This document shows positions 8,395 through 17,389 of a stretch of DNA of 37,807 nucleotides, in pieces. A program made the translations under genes and the position numbers. Every line of letters begins with the position of its first letter. The stretch's first letter is position 1. Where the stretch lies: NCBI GenBank assembly GCA_002311835.1, contig DBZY01000064.1, positions 43,854 to 81,660 on the forward strand, read 5' to 3'. The notes under the pieces were generated by a model. That model was not told where the DNA came from. It saw only the letters and a program-made list of their open reading frames with translations, and did no database searches. Source of the DNA: Proteobacteria bacterium UBA1148. Its GTDB lineage: Bacteria > Pseudomonadota > Gammaproteobacteria > Steroidobacterales > Rariloculaceae.

Positions 8395-9201
8395 ATGAGT
8401 ATGGGTGTTCAACAGAGGCTGCTTGAGAAACTCAGAGAAATAGCCGCAACAGCAGGAAAGGCTATTATGGCCGTGTATGAAAGGGATTTTACCGTGGAGT
8501 TCAAAGACGATAACTCCCCACTCACCGAAGCGGACCGCACCTCACATGAAATCATCCGGGACCGGCTTGCAACACTTACCCCCGCTCTCCCTGTGCTATC
8601 GGAAGAGTCGTCCCCAGAAGAAATAAGAGACCGAACCGATTGGGGGTGTTTTTGGTTAGTGGACCCCCTGGATGGGACAAAGGAATTCTTAAAGCGAAAC
8701 GACGAATTTACTGTGAACATCGCGCTAATTAAGCGCAACCGGGCCACCCTCGGTATCGTACTAGCACCTGCGCTAGGCATTAGTTACGAGGGAGCATTAG
8801 GCTTAGGGGCCTGGCGGCGTAGTGCAGACGGACTCAGCACACCAGTCAGGGTTTCCACAGCACGCCCCAAACCCAGGGTCGTGAGTAGTAGGAGCCATCC
8901 AAACAAGTCCCTAGCTGATTATCTGAAGACCCTCGGGCCCCATGAGCTTAAGACCATGGGAAGCTCGTTGAAAATCTGTCTAGTCGCAGATGGACAGGCG
9001 GATATTTATCCCCGGCTTGGACCGACCTCTGAATGGGATACAGCGGCTGCACAGGCTATCCTAGAGAGTGCTGGTGGAGTTATGATGGACCTGTTCGGCC
9101 GGCCCCTGAGGTATAACACGAAGGAGGACTTGTTGAACCCTCATTTCCTAGCATTTGGGGACCGTGGACGAGACTGGCTGCGGGCAGTTCGTGGCGACTA
9201 G
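8395..9201 (+). CDS. cysQ: 3'(2'),5'-bisphosphate nucleotidase
   Basis: CysQ hydrolyses 3'-phosphoadenosine 5'-phosphate, the by-product of sulfate assimilation, and belongs to the Mg-dependent, lithium-sensitive inositol-phosphatase family. Visible motifs are DDNSPLTEADRTSHEII, VLSEESSPEE (metal-binding Glu), WLVDPLDGTKEFLKRNDEFTVNIALI (metal-binding Asp residues) and the C-terminal GPTSEWDTAAAQAILESAGG. The ATG at 8395 has GAGG 6 nt upstream. At 268 aa the length is normal. Its stop codon TAG overlaps the GTG start of the next gene (TAGTG), indicating coupled translation. Confidence 0.95.
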   Translation: MSMGVQQRLLEKLREIAATAGKAIMAVYERDFTVEFKDDNSPLTEADRTSHEIIRDRLATLTPALPVLSEESSPEEIRDRTDWGCFWLVDPLDGTKEFLKRNDEFTVNIALIKRNRATLGIVLAPALGISYEGALGLGAWRRSADGLSTPVRVSTARPKPRVVSSRSHPNKSLADYLKTLGPHELKTMGSSLKICLVADGQADIYPRLGPTSEWDTAAAQAILESAGGVMMDLFGRPLRYNTKEDLLNPHFLAFGDRGRDWLRAVRGD

Positions 9202-9416
9202 TGGCAGAAAAGATCGAAACTGAAGTCTTCAAAAATGTAGAGCGACTCAAAGAGTTGCGCGTAGAGCATCAAGACCTGGACCAGGTTATCTCCCGGCTGG
9301 CTGATGATCCGCATGTGGATCAGATCATGTTAAGACGCTTGAAGAAACGCAAGCTCATGATCAAAGACATGATCACTCAGCTTGAAAGTGACCGTATCCC
9401 AGACCTGAACGCCTAA
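9201..9416 (+). CDS. DUF465 / YdcH-family small coiled-coil protein
   Basis: This 71-aa protein is almost entirely charged helix. The LRVEHQDLDQVISRL and MLRRLKKRKLMIKDMI segments are characteristic of DUF465 (YdcH) proteins, whose role is not established. It starts at GTG 9201, sharing one base with the cysQ stop. No signal peptide or membrane segment is visible, so it should be cytoplasmic. The family call is good; no function can be stated. Confidence 0.85.
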   Translation: MAEKIETEVFKNVERLKELRVEHQDLDQVISRLADDPHVDQIMLRRLKKRKLMIKDMITQLESDRIPDLNA

Positions 9417-9582
9417 TGCGAACTTATATGAGGTAGCCATCACGTTGTCGGGAACGACGACGCTGGGTGTGTGTTGTATAGGTGCCTCGCGAAGGCGGAA
9501 ACAATGCACCTACCGGCAATAAGACTAAATGCAGGCGCTTCAGCGAGACCTTAAATTACGCAGAGCTACCTTTTAACTCGTT
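9417..9582. other. Structured convergent intergenic region with two inverted repeats
   Basis: This 166-bp gap separates convergent genes and I see no ORF in it. It holds two hairpins. One is TTGTCG-ggaa-CGACGA at 9445-9460 (six pairs including one G-U, tetraloop GGAA). The other is TAGGTGC at 9479-9485 matched exactly by GCACCTA at 9506-9512, with a 20-nt loop. Neither is followed by a T-run, so they are not classic intrinsic terminators. They may act in 3'-end protection, factor-dependent termination or as part of a small RNA. Confidence 0.5.
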
Positions 9583-10974
9583 TCAGGTACTACGCCTTCG
9601 TCGCCCTGTGCTAGTGACATCTCTTGCTTCTGCCTGATCTACCGGATCTTTGTTTTGCTGGGCTCGGCCCAAAGCGAGCGAAAGTACACACCAGACTGCC
9701 GCGAAAGGCACGGTCGCCGCTGCCATCAAAGTCATAGTTCCCAAGGCGCTCAACATACCTTGAATTCCAGCACCGGCCACATCACCACTACGATAAAGAA
9801 AAACATCGATCATAGGTTTTGCCTTGTATTTCTCTGCCGGGGAAACAACGCTGAACAAAGTCTCTCTAGCTGGGCGGGAAATCGCGTAGCGGGTTGCTCT
9901 ATGAAGTGCTTGGAAAATTGCCATAACGCCATATACCGGCCAAATAGCCAAAACTGCGAATCCTGCCACCGTCACCAATGGCAAAATGGCAAGGGTCCAA
10001 CCAATTCCCAATCTCTTGATAACACGCGTAGTAATGAAAATCTGTGTTATTAGCGTTGCACCCTGAGCAAGCGCATCGAATTGGGCAAAACCACCTACTC
10101 GCTGACTGAAGGTATCCGTATTCTCCAAAATGATATTGGCTTGAGTAAAATAGATTAGCGTATTGGATATAGCGAGAAAGACAATAAAGATCGCGATACC
10201 GAGTAGGTACGGCGATTTCATCACGGCTGTCGCGCCGTCCCAGAAACTCCCTCCTATGGGCTCTCCAGATTGCGTAATCGTCGCATCGCTCGCCGTCGCA
10301 AGGCGCGAGTGTTCAGAACCCACAGCCACCCTATCAAGGGTCAACATGACAGCGATGGAAGCTCCGAAAAACGCGGCACCCGTTAGCATCAAACCTGCTG
10401 GTAGATAGACCGATTCTGTCAACCCACTTATTACACTTGTGGCCCAGCCACCGACTAGTGCCCCAACGGTACCGCCGATACCAACAAAGGCGAATATCCG
10501 CTTACCTTGGTCTACGCTGAAGATGTCTACCATAAAGGCCCAGAAAAGGCTGTTCACAAATAGGTTGATCGCACTTAACCATGCATAAAATGTGTACCCC
10601 ACACCACGAGCAATATTCGTTTCCGCATCAGTTCCGATCAAACCCCCACCAGCCCCAGCATCTATAACCAGCAAACTCGAAAATCCAACCAAACAAACAA
10701 TGACAAAAAAATAACCTATGGGTATAAAGCGTCTTCGGTTCAACCGGCTGACAACGCCACCGAAAAGAAGAACGAGAACCAGAGATACAATAGAAGTAAC
10801 GATAAATAACCAGCGAAGCTGCCCCATCCCTCCTGATACACCCATGGCCTCTCTTACCGGACGTAGGAAAAAATACCCGCAAAGCACACAGAAATAGAAA
10901 ACCCCTGCGAGAGACACCAAGGTAAGCTCACCGCGCCTGAAGTTCAGCGCACGCGCTAGCCAGCCCGTCATCAT
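9583..10974 (-). CDS. MFS-fold transporter related to NTP/NDP antiporters
   Basis: This polytopic inner-membrane protein has about 12 hydrophobic segments. The first helix contains FYFCVLCGYFFLRPVREAMGV, a pattern seen in ATP/ADP translocase-like (TLC) and related MFS carriers that lack the sugar-porter signatures. Later segments include YTFYAWLSAINLFVNSLFWAFMVDIF, split here only by my reading, and a hydrophilic loop around residues 215-240. I use the tandem ATG at 10974, with GGGGAG 6 nt upstream, instead of the TTG at 10995; this gives 463 aa. The substrate cannot be told: nucleotide exchange is known for obligate intracellular bacteria, but free-living homologues are uncharacterised. It is divergent from the EF-G-like gene. 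Confidence 0.72.
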   Translation of the reverse strand: MMTGWLARALNFRRGELTLVSLAGVFYFCVLCGYFFLRPVREAMGVSGGMGQLRWLFIVTSIVSLVLVLLFGGVVSRLNRRRFIPIGYFFVIVCLVGFSSLLVIDAGAGGGLIGTDAETNIARGVGYTFYAWLSAINLFVNSLFWAFMVDIFSVDQGKRIFAFVGIGGTVGALVGGWATSVISGLTESVYLPAGLMLTGAAFFGASIAVMLTLDRVAVGSEHSRLATASDATITQSGEPIGGSFWDGATAVMKSPYLLGIAIFIVFLAISNTLIYFTQANIILENTDTFSQRVGGFAQFDALAQGATLITQIFITTRVIKRLGIGWTLAILPLVTVAGFAVLAIWPVYGVMAIFQALHRATRYAISRPARETLFSVVSPAEKYKAKPMIDVFLYRSGDVAGAGIQGMLSALGTMTLMAAATVPFAAVWCVLSLALGRAQQNKDPVDQAEARDVTSTGRRRRST

Positions 10975-11287
10975 TTCTCTCCCCGTTGGTCCCAACTAGT
11001 TCTCAGGAACGGGCCAGTATAGCGGCCCACAAAGCCTACTATGCGGCTCCTTACCACCTAGCGAGCTCCCATACAACTAATTAGGAGGCCCTCAATATTT
11101 TCGCAAAACATACTTAATCGATTGTTTTAAAATACATTATCCTCCAACATTGAGAACCACATGAATTGATTCACTGGGCATACAAACTAACTTGCCAAAG
11201 GGGCGGGGTTTAAGGCTAGGATATAGGGTCCCTGGGACACCCTACTATTACTAAAGAATACTAAATCAATAACAACAAGGGGAACTT
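10975..11287. other. Divergent intergenic region, no gene seen
   Basis: This is a 313-bp gap between the minus-strand transporter and the plus-strand EF-G-like gene. Bases 11080-11180 are AT-rich and probably hold the promoters. An imperfect dyad lies at 11225-11243 (AGGGT and ACACCCT arms with a short loop), about 45 nt before the GTG start. The start itself has an AAGGGG ribosome site. I could not choose a -35/-10 pair with confidence, and no ORF or tRNA is visible. Confidence 0.45.
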
Positions 11288-13339
11288 GTGGCCGCATCTC
11301 ATAAGACCGAACAAATTCGTAATATTGCCATCGTGGGACATGCAGGATCAGGAAAAACAACCCTGGTAGAAGCTTTACTACAAAAGACCGGTGCAATTAG
11401 CGACGTCGGCTCAGTGGAAAAGGGCACCACGGTGTCCGATTTCACAGACCAAGAAAAGCGACTACATCACTCGCTTGACGCAACCGTTTGTCACCTGGAG
11501 CACGACGGGCACCACATAAACCTTCTGGACACTCCTGGTTATCCTGATTTTATGGGACGCGCGCTGAGCATACTCCCTGCAGTAGAAACTGCTGCCATCG
11601 TAGTCAGCGGACAAGCAGGAGTTGAACTGGTCACACAACGCATGATGGACTTCACGGCCACACGGAAGCTTTGTCGACTAATTATTGTTAACCAAATCGA
11701 TATAGAGAACATTGATTTGCACTCCGTATTGCGTGAGATCAGAGATACTTTTGGCAAGCAATGTTTGCCACTTAATCTTCCAGCAAATAATGGTCAAACG
11801 GTAGCGGATTGTTTCTTCGAACCGGCTGATGCAACTCCAGATTTCTCTTCGGTCGCAGCGACACATACCGAGATGATTGATCAAGTCGTCGAGCTTGATG
11901 ATGATCTTATGGAGCTTTATCTCGAACAGGAGGAGGATATATCCCTTGATCAACTCCATAATCCATTCGGGCAAGCCCTTCGAAAAGGGCATCTCATTCC
12001 AATTTGCTTTGTCTCAGCAGAAACTGGTGCTGGACTGAGGCAACTACTACGAGTGTTTTCCCAGCTTATGCCAAGCCCATTGGAAGGTAACCCGCCTGAG
12101 TTTTACGTAGCTAACGGTGAGGAAAAGCCGTTTGAGGTGGACTCGGCACAGTCTGATGGGCATTTTGTTGGACACGTCTTTAAAGTCAATGTGGATCCGT
12201 ATGTTGGACGCCTCGCAACATTTCGCGTACACCAAGGCGAACTCAAAACCGGTTCACAAGTTTATGTCGGCGACAAGCGTAAAGGTGTGAAGCTATCGCA
12301 CTTGTACCGTGTTCAAGGCAAAGATCTTGAGGAAATGAGCGTATCTGTATCAGGCGATATCTGCGCTGTATCGAAGATTGAAGATCTTGAGTTTAATAAT
12401 GTCCTGCACTCCAGTCACGATGAGGACGAAGTACAAATGCGCCCCGTCGCAATACCTCCACCGATGTATGGGGTGGCATTGGAATTATTGCAACGAGGAC
12501 AGGAAAAGAAGCTTTCAGACGCGCTGCGTAAACTCTCCACGGAGGACCCCAGCTTGCTGCTCGAGTTCAATGCACAGGCCAACGAAACAGTGTTGCGCGG
12601 CATGGGAGAACTACATCTACGACTGGTACTGGGTCGAATGAAGGAAGAGTTTGGTATAGACGTCTCCACCCACCCACCAAAAATTGCGTATCGGGAAACG
12701 GTTACCCGTCCGGCAGAAGGGCATCACCGACATAAGAAACAAACCGGTGGAGCAGGGCAATTTGGTGAAGTTTTTCTAAAAATCGAACCTCTGTCTCGTG
12801 GTTCTGGCTACGAATTCTCCAACAAGGTAGTAAGAGGATCCATTCCAGGGCAGTTCATACCCGCGGTGGAGAAAGGCGTCAAACAAGTAATCGATGAAGG
12901 GGCGGTTGCGGGTTATCCGCTTCAAGACGTACGCGTCATCGTTTATGACGGAAAACACCACCCTGTAGATTCGAAAGAAATCGCTTTCGTAGCAGCCGGA
13001 AAACGAGCTTTCATTAACGCAATTTCGAAAGCAAAACCGATCGTTCTAGAACCCGTTGCAAAAATTGAGGTCACAACACCAAGTGAATCTGTGGGGGATA
13101 TAACTGGGCATCTGTCTGGAATAAGGGGACGGATAGCCGGTAGCGATTCAGTCAGCGGCAACCGCGTAAAGATATCAGCTCAGGTACCGCTCTCTGAGCT
13201 GGGCGATTATCAAACAATACTAAAGTCACTAACCGGCGGCGAGGGAGTTTTCACGATGGAGTTTGATCATTACGAAACAGCGCCACAGCCGGTGCAAAAA
13301 GAATTGGAAAAGGCTTTCAAACCCTCTACCGACGAGTAG
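11288..13339 (+). CDS. Elongation factor G-like GTPase (EF-G-2 type)
   Basis: This five-domain translational GTPase is 683 aa. G1 is GHAGSGKTTL (residues 17-26), switch I contains TTVSDFTDQEKR, G3 is DTPGY (81-85) and G4 is NQID (135-138). Canonical EF-G has DTPGH and NKxD. The Tyr at the catalytic His position, as I recall, also occurs in the EF-G-2 subgroup (for example Thermus EF-G-2). Domain IV is recognised by HKKQTGGAGQFGEV and domain V by SEL-rich C-terminal beta strands ending EGVFTMEFDHYE. It starts at GTG 11288 after AAGGGG. It is unlikely to be the main EF-G, which normally lies in the str operon. It is 49 nt upstream of the oxoprolinase gene. Confidence 0.88.
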   Translation: MAASHKTEQIRNIAIVGHAGSGKTTLVEALLQKTGAISDVGSVEKGTTVSDFTDQEKRLHHSLDATVCHLEHDGHHINLLDTPGYPDFMGRALSILPAVETAAIVVSGQAGVELVTQRMMDFTATRKLCRLIIVNQIDIENIDLHSVLREIRDTFGKQCLPLNLPANNGQTVADCFFEPADATPDFSSVAATHTEMIDQVVELDDDLMELYLEQEEDISLDQLHNPFGQALRKGHLIPICFVSAETGAGLRQLLRVFSQLMPSPLEGNPPEFYVANGEEKPFEVDSAQSDGHFVGHVFKVNVDPYVGRLATFRVHQGELKTGSQVYVGDKRKGVKLSHLYRVQGKDLEEMSVSVSGDICAVSKIEDLEFNNVLHSSHDEDEVQMRPVAIPPPMYGVALELLQRGQEKKLSDALRKLSTEDPSLLLEFNAQANETVLRGMGELHLRLVLGRMKEEFGIDVSTHPPKIAYRETVTRPAEGHHRHKKQTGGAGQFGEVFLKIEPLSRGSGYEFSNKVVRGSIPGQFIPAVEKGVKQVIDEGAVAGYPLQDVRVIVYDGKHHPVDSKEIAFVAAGKRAFINAISKAKPIVLEPVAKIEVTTPSESVGDITGHLSGIRGRIAGSDSVSGNRVKISAQVPLSELGDYQTILKSLTGGEGVFTMEFDHYETAPQPVQKELEKAFKPSTDE

Positions 13340-13350
13340 AGAACCTACTC

Positions 13351-13379
13351 AAGCCTCCCGTCCGTACGGAGAGGGGCTT
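13351..13379 (+). promoter_or_regulatory. Intergenic inverted repeat before the oxoprolinase gene
   Basis: A 29-nt imperfect palindrome fills most of the 49-nt gap: AAGCCTCC at the left pairs with GGGGCTT at the right, and CCGTACGG forms the tip. It ends at the ribosome-binding AAGG of the downstream ATG (13389). There is no T-run, so it is not a standard terminator. It could shield the ribosome site or protect mRNA ends. Confidence 0.45.
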
Positions 13380-13388
13380 AAGGTTGAT

Positions 13389-16300
13389 ATGACTGCAGAA
13401 ATGACAGGCTGGCAGTTCTGGGTCGATCGTGGTGGCACCTTCACGGATGTGGTGGCGTGCACCCCTCAGGGTCACTTAAAGACATTAAAGCTACTTTCCG
13501 AGAATCCCGGGCAGTATCAAGATGCAGCAGTTTATGGTATTCAGAAATTTCTGAGTGCCTCAAAATCTCATGTTAGAGAAGTCGATTCCGTGAAGATGGG
13601 AACGACCGTAGCCACCAACGCTCTACTGCAACATCGCGGTGAGCCAACACTTCTAGTAATTACCGAAGGCTTTCGTGATGCTCTTCGTATCGGGTACCAG
13701 GAACGTCCGGATATTTTTGCGCTAGACATACGGTTACCTCAAATGCTCTACAAAGAAGTGGCAGAGGTGAAGGAACGTATTTCGGCAAAAGGTGAAATTA
13801 TTCGCTCTTTAGATGAAGAAGCTCTCCAAAATTCGCTAATAGCTGCACTTGATCGTGGCATCAACAGCGTCGCTATCATTTTGCTTCATGGTTATAGATT
13901 TCCACAGCATGAAAAGCGCGCTGCCACACTTGCTCGACAACTAGGCTTCAAACAAGTGTCAGTTTCACATGAAACCAGCCCCTTGATGAAGTTGATTACA
14001 CGGGCAGATACAACTCTCATGGACGCGTATCTTTCGCCAGTCCTAGACAGGTACGTCAGTGATATTCGCTCCGGTTTAAACAACATTTTAGAAACTTCAC
14101 CACTCATGTTCTTCATGCAGAGCCACGGAGGACTTGCGCGTGCGGACCATCTACGGGGGAAAGACAGCGTACTTTCGGGACCTGCGGGAGGAGTTGTCGG
14201 GATGGTGCAGACAGCAACCTCAGCGGGTTTTGAAAAGTTGATTGGTTTTGATATGGGTGGCACTTCAACAGATGTATCACTTTTCGAAGGCCATTATGAG
14301 AGGACGGACAGTGCCTTAATCGGAGGCGTGCGAGTCACCGCTCCAATGATGCAGATTCACAGCATTGCAGCTGGAGGCGGATCAATACTGAAATACGAAT
14401 CCTCCCGTCTTCAGGTGGGACCAGAGTCGGCCGGCGCATTTCCAGGACCTGCATGCTACCGGAACAGCGGGCCTATTACGGTTACGGACGCCAACGTTTA
14501 CTTAGGTCGTATCCAGGGAGAGTTTTTCCCGAAGACGTTTGGAGAAAACTCGAACCAACCCATCGACACCGGAGTTGTAAAAAAAAGATTCAGCACACTG
14601 GCTAAAGAAGTGGAGAAATCTACAAAAAGAAAAGTAAGTCCTCATGACATCGCAAACGGCTTCTTAAGAATAGCTATAGAAAAAATGTCAAACGCCATCA
14701 AAAAAATCTCCATACAGCGTGGGCACGATGTAACCGAATTCACCCTATGTTGCTTCGGTGGCGCTGGGGGACAACACGCTTGTCAGGTTGCTGACGCTTT
14801 GGGGATAAGCAAAATTTTTATCCATCCACTGGCAGGGGTCATGTCCGCATATGGAATAGGCCTAGCCGACCTACGGGTCGTAAAACAAAGGGCCTGCGAA
14901 AAACCCTTGAATCCAGACTATGTCCAGAAACTAGGCGTAGATTTCTCTGATCTGACCCGACAGGCCGAAAATGAACTCCGTGAACAGGGTATCGAAGATG
15001 AACTGATACGTTTCGAGCAACGACTGCGGCTGAAGATTGCTGGGTCAGATGCAGCACTCACAATTCCCTGGAGTAAAACGAACTCTCTCGACGAAATAAA
15101 GAAGTGCTTCCACAAAAAACATGAGCAACACTTTGGGTTTCAGGCACAAAACACAACGATCATTCTGGAATCGATCGAATCAGAAGCTATAGGAGAAATG
15201 GCTAATGCAGAAGAAAAATCGCTTCCAGAATCAAATGTTTCCTTGAATCCCATTGACTATAGAACAGTCTGGTTTCAAGACCACAAGAAAAAAACTCCTG
15301 TTTATCAGAGAGAAGAGCTTCCAAGCCGGGTTTTTATTCCAGCTCCGGCCGTTATCGTCGAGAAAAACGCCACCACCGTCATTGATCCAGGTTGGCAGGG
15401 CGAGGTGAATGAATTCGGGCACCTCATCATCTCACGGGTCATAAATAGGGAAGAAAGAGAAAAGGTCTCGACATCAGTTGATCCGATCATGCTCGAAGTC
15501 TTCAATAATCTTTTCATGCACGTTGCGGAACAGATGGGTGTCGTGCTCGAACACACGGCACACTCTGTCAATATCAAAGAGCGTTTGGATTTCTCCTGCG
15601 CGCTTTTCGATCCAGAAGGTGGGCTGATTGCAAACGCACCGCACATACCGGTGCATCTTGGCTCCATGGGAGAAAGTGTGAAAACGATCCTAGATCAAAA
15701 TCGCACCACTATGACACCAGGGGACGTGTATGTGCTGAATGCCCCCTATAACGGTGGCACACACCTGCCAGATATCACAGTCATCACCCCAGTTTTTGAT
15801 GAAACAGGAAACAAACTTGAATTTACCGTGGCTTGCCGGGCACATCATGCAGATGTCGGCGGTAAGACGCCTGGATCCATGCCTGCGACAAGCAAGACAA
15901 TTGATGAGGAGGGAATCCTCCTCGACAACATGGTGCTAGTTAGGAACGGAGTCTTTCTCGAAGAAGAAATCAGAGCTGCCTTGTGTGCTGGTCCTTACCC
16001 GGCCCGAAACCCGGACCAGAACATTGCAGATCTTAAGGCACAGGTGGCTGCAAACACGAAAGGCGTCGCCGAGCTTAACAACATTGTGGACCGTTTTGGT
16101 CGGGAGGTAGTACATGCCTACATGGAACACATCAAGACCAACGCAGAAGAATGTGTCAAAAAAGCGATCTCCAAGCTAGTCGATGGAAGCTGGTCAGTCG
16201 AACTAGACAATGGAGAACAAATAAAGGTTTCGGTCCGGGTCGATACAAAACTGGGACGGGCAATAATTGATTTTAACGGTACCTCTCCAGTAAGCCAGTC

Positions 16301-17012
16301 CAATTTCAACGCACCCGCCGCCGTTGTTCGGGCCGTTGTCCTTTATGTGTTTCGCACACTAGTAGAGGAAAACATCCCCTTGAATGATGGCTGCTTCCGC
16401 CCGTTAACGATACGGCTACCCGAATCGAGCCTGGTCAATCCCAGCTATCCAGCCCCGGTCGTGGCCGGTAATGTCGAAACATCACAGTGCATTACAGATG
16501 CTCTCCTAGCTGCCTTAGGCGCATGCGCAGCTTCCCAAGGAACTATGAACAATTTCACGTTCGGTAATGACCAACATCAATACTACGAAACCATCTGCGG
16601 CGGTGCTGGTGCGGGACCAGATTTTTGTGGTGCGAGTGCGGTGCATACCCACATGACTAACTGCCGGCTAACAGACCCCGAAGTCCTAGAGTGGCGCTAC
16701 CCAATCCGCGTAGAGCGGTTTGAGATCAGACCCGGTACGGGAGGAATCGGAGCCAAGTGCGGTGGAAACGGGGTAGTACGCGAGATTCGTTTTCTTGAGC
16801 CGATGCAAGCGGCCATTCTTTCAAACCGCCGGCGAATTAAACCGTTTGGGCTTGCGGGCGGGGGCGATGGGCAATCGGGTAGGAACTACATCATCCGTAA
16901 ATCGAATGATAAAACGGAAGAAATCGGCGCCACCGAAGAGGTGGAACTTGCCATAGGAGATCGTTTCGTTATTGAGACGCCAGGCGGAGGGGGTTACGGA
17001 AAACCTAACTGA
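13389..17012 (+). CDS. 5-oxoprolinase / hydantoinase, fused A and B subunits
   Basis: This is an ATP-dependent amidohydrolase of the OPLAH/HyuAB family that opens 5-oxoproline or hydantoin-type rings. The HyuA half (about residues 8-690) has WVDRGGTFTDVVA, KMGTTVATNALL, LSGPAGGVVGM, FDMGGTSTDVSL and FGGAGGQHACQVADALG. The HyuB half (about 705-1205) begins at DPIMLEVFNNLF and contains ERLDFSCALFD, HIPVHLGSMG, HHADVGGKTPGSMP and NVETSQCITDALL, and ends GDRFVIETPGGGGYGKPN. The reading frame is open from 13263, but the ATG at 13389, preceded by AAGG, gives 1207 aa with the normal start. The substrate cannot be fixed from sequence; oxoproline (glutathione cycle) is the default guess. It is likely co-transcribed with the EF-G-like gene. 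Confidence 0.9.
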   Translation: MTAEMTGWQFWVDRGGTFTDVVACTPQGHLKTLKLLSENPGQYQDAAVYGIQKFLSASKSHVREVDSVKMGTTVATNALLQHRGEPTLLVITEGFRDALRIGYQERPDIFALDIRLPQMLYKEVAEVKERISAKGEIIRSLDEEALQNSLIAALDRGINSVAIILLHGYRFPQHEKRAATLARQLGFKQVSVSHETSPLMKLITRADTTLMDAYLSPVLDRYVSDIRSGLNNILETSPLMFFMQSHGGLARADHLRGKDSVLSGPAGGVVGMVQTATSAGFEKLIGFDMGGTSTDVSLFEGHYERTDSALIGGVRVTAPMMQIHSIAAGGGSILKYESSRLQVGPESAGAFPGPACYRNSGPITVTDANVYLGRIQGEFFPKTFGENSNQPIDTGVVKKRFSTLAKEVEKSTKRKVSPHDIANGFLRIAIEKMSNAIKKISIQRGHDVTEFTLCCFGGAGGQHACQVADALGISKIFIHPLAGVMSAYGIGLADLRVVKQRACEKPLNPDYVQKLGVDFSDLTRQAENELREQGIEDELIRFEQRLRLKIAGSDAALTIPWSKTNSLDEIKKCFHKKHEQHFGFQAQNTTIILESIESEAIGEMANAEEKSLPESNVSLNPIDYRTVWFQDHKKKTPVYQREELPSRVFIPAPAVIVEKNATTVIDPGWQGEVNEFGHLIISRVINREEREKVSTSVDPIMLEVFNNLFMHVAEQMGVVLEHTAHSVNIKERLDFSCALFDPEGGLIANAPHIPVHLGSMGESVKTILDQNRTTMTPGDVYVLNAPYNGGTHLPDITVITPVFDETGNKLEFTVACRAHHADVGGKTPGSMPATSKTIDEEGILLDNMVLVRNGVFLEEEIRAALCAGPYPARNPDQNIADLKAQVAANTKGVAELNNIVDRFGREVVHAYMEHIKTNAEECVKKAISKLVDGSWSVELDNGEQIKVSVRVDTKLGRAIIDFNGTSPVSQSNFNAPAAVVRAVVLYVFRTLVEENIPLNDGCFRPLTIRLPESSLVNPSYPAPVVAGNVETSQCITDALLAALGACAASQGTMNNFTFGNDQHQYYETICGGAGAGPDFCGASAVHTHMTNCRLTDPEVLEWRYPIRVERFEIRPGTGGIGAKCGGNGVVREIRFLEPMQAAILSNRRRIKPFGLAGGGDGQSGRNYIIRKSNDKTEEIGATEEVELAIGDRFVIETPGGGGYGKPN

Positions 17013-17389
17013 TCCTACCTGGGAAGATTCTGTTTCAAACATCCCGAAAAATCTGCTCGCATCGCTCCTCCCGACACTTTTTTCCAGGTCATTAAGAGTG
17101 GGCTTGGGCAACAGTGAACTATGCCTGCCAAGTTGATTTCGCTCCATGTGTTCCCAGAACCAAAGATTTACTAATGCATCTGAAAACGCATCACTCTTGC
17201 GGATGGGAAATTCCAGCCCTAAGTCAGCAGCGGCGTCCCTAAGTTTAGGGTAATGAAAGGTGCCGTAGTTATAGTTGCAGACACCTCTATAGGCGGCGAA
17301 TCTCTGCATCGAGCAGTAACACCTCTCTGCGTATTTCTCTATATCTGGGATATGCTTTTGAAATCTGCGGGGGTGATTGAATCGCGTAT
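17013..17389 (-). pseudogene. Decayed DEDDh-type 3'-5' exonuclease fragment (candidate)
   Basis: No intact gene fills this 377-bp gap between the oxoprolinase and sohB genes. One minus-strand frame is open through it, with its first ATG at 17309, and continues antisense into the oxoprolinase gene to 16821. Around that ATG it encodes CSMQRFAAYRGV, then KLRDAAADLGLEFPIRKSDA and FSDALVNLWFWEHM. That order resembles the C-terminal third of DEDDh exonucleases (CAMELYA..., LAAAL..LG, HxALxDA). The Exo III histidine position is Ser here (SDAFSDA), and the N-terminal ExoI/ExoII part is absent because sohB lies there. I read it as a truncated, probably inactive relic, by motif resemblance only. Confidence 0.35.

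Noticed and set aside
13263..13388. Longer N-terminus for the oxoprolinase gene
   Set aside because: The extra 42 codons lie mostly in the EF-G-like gene. The ATG at 13389 has a ribosome site and the family's normal N-terminus.
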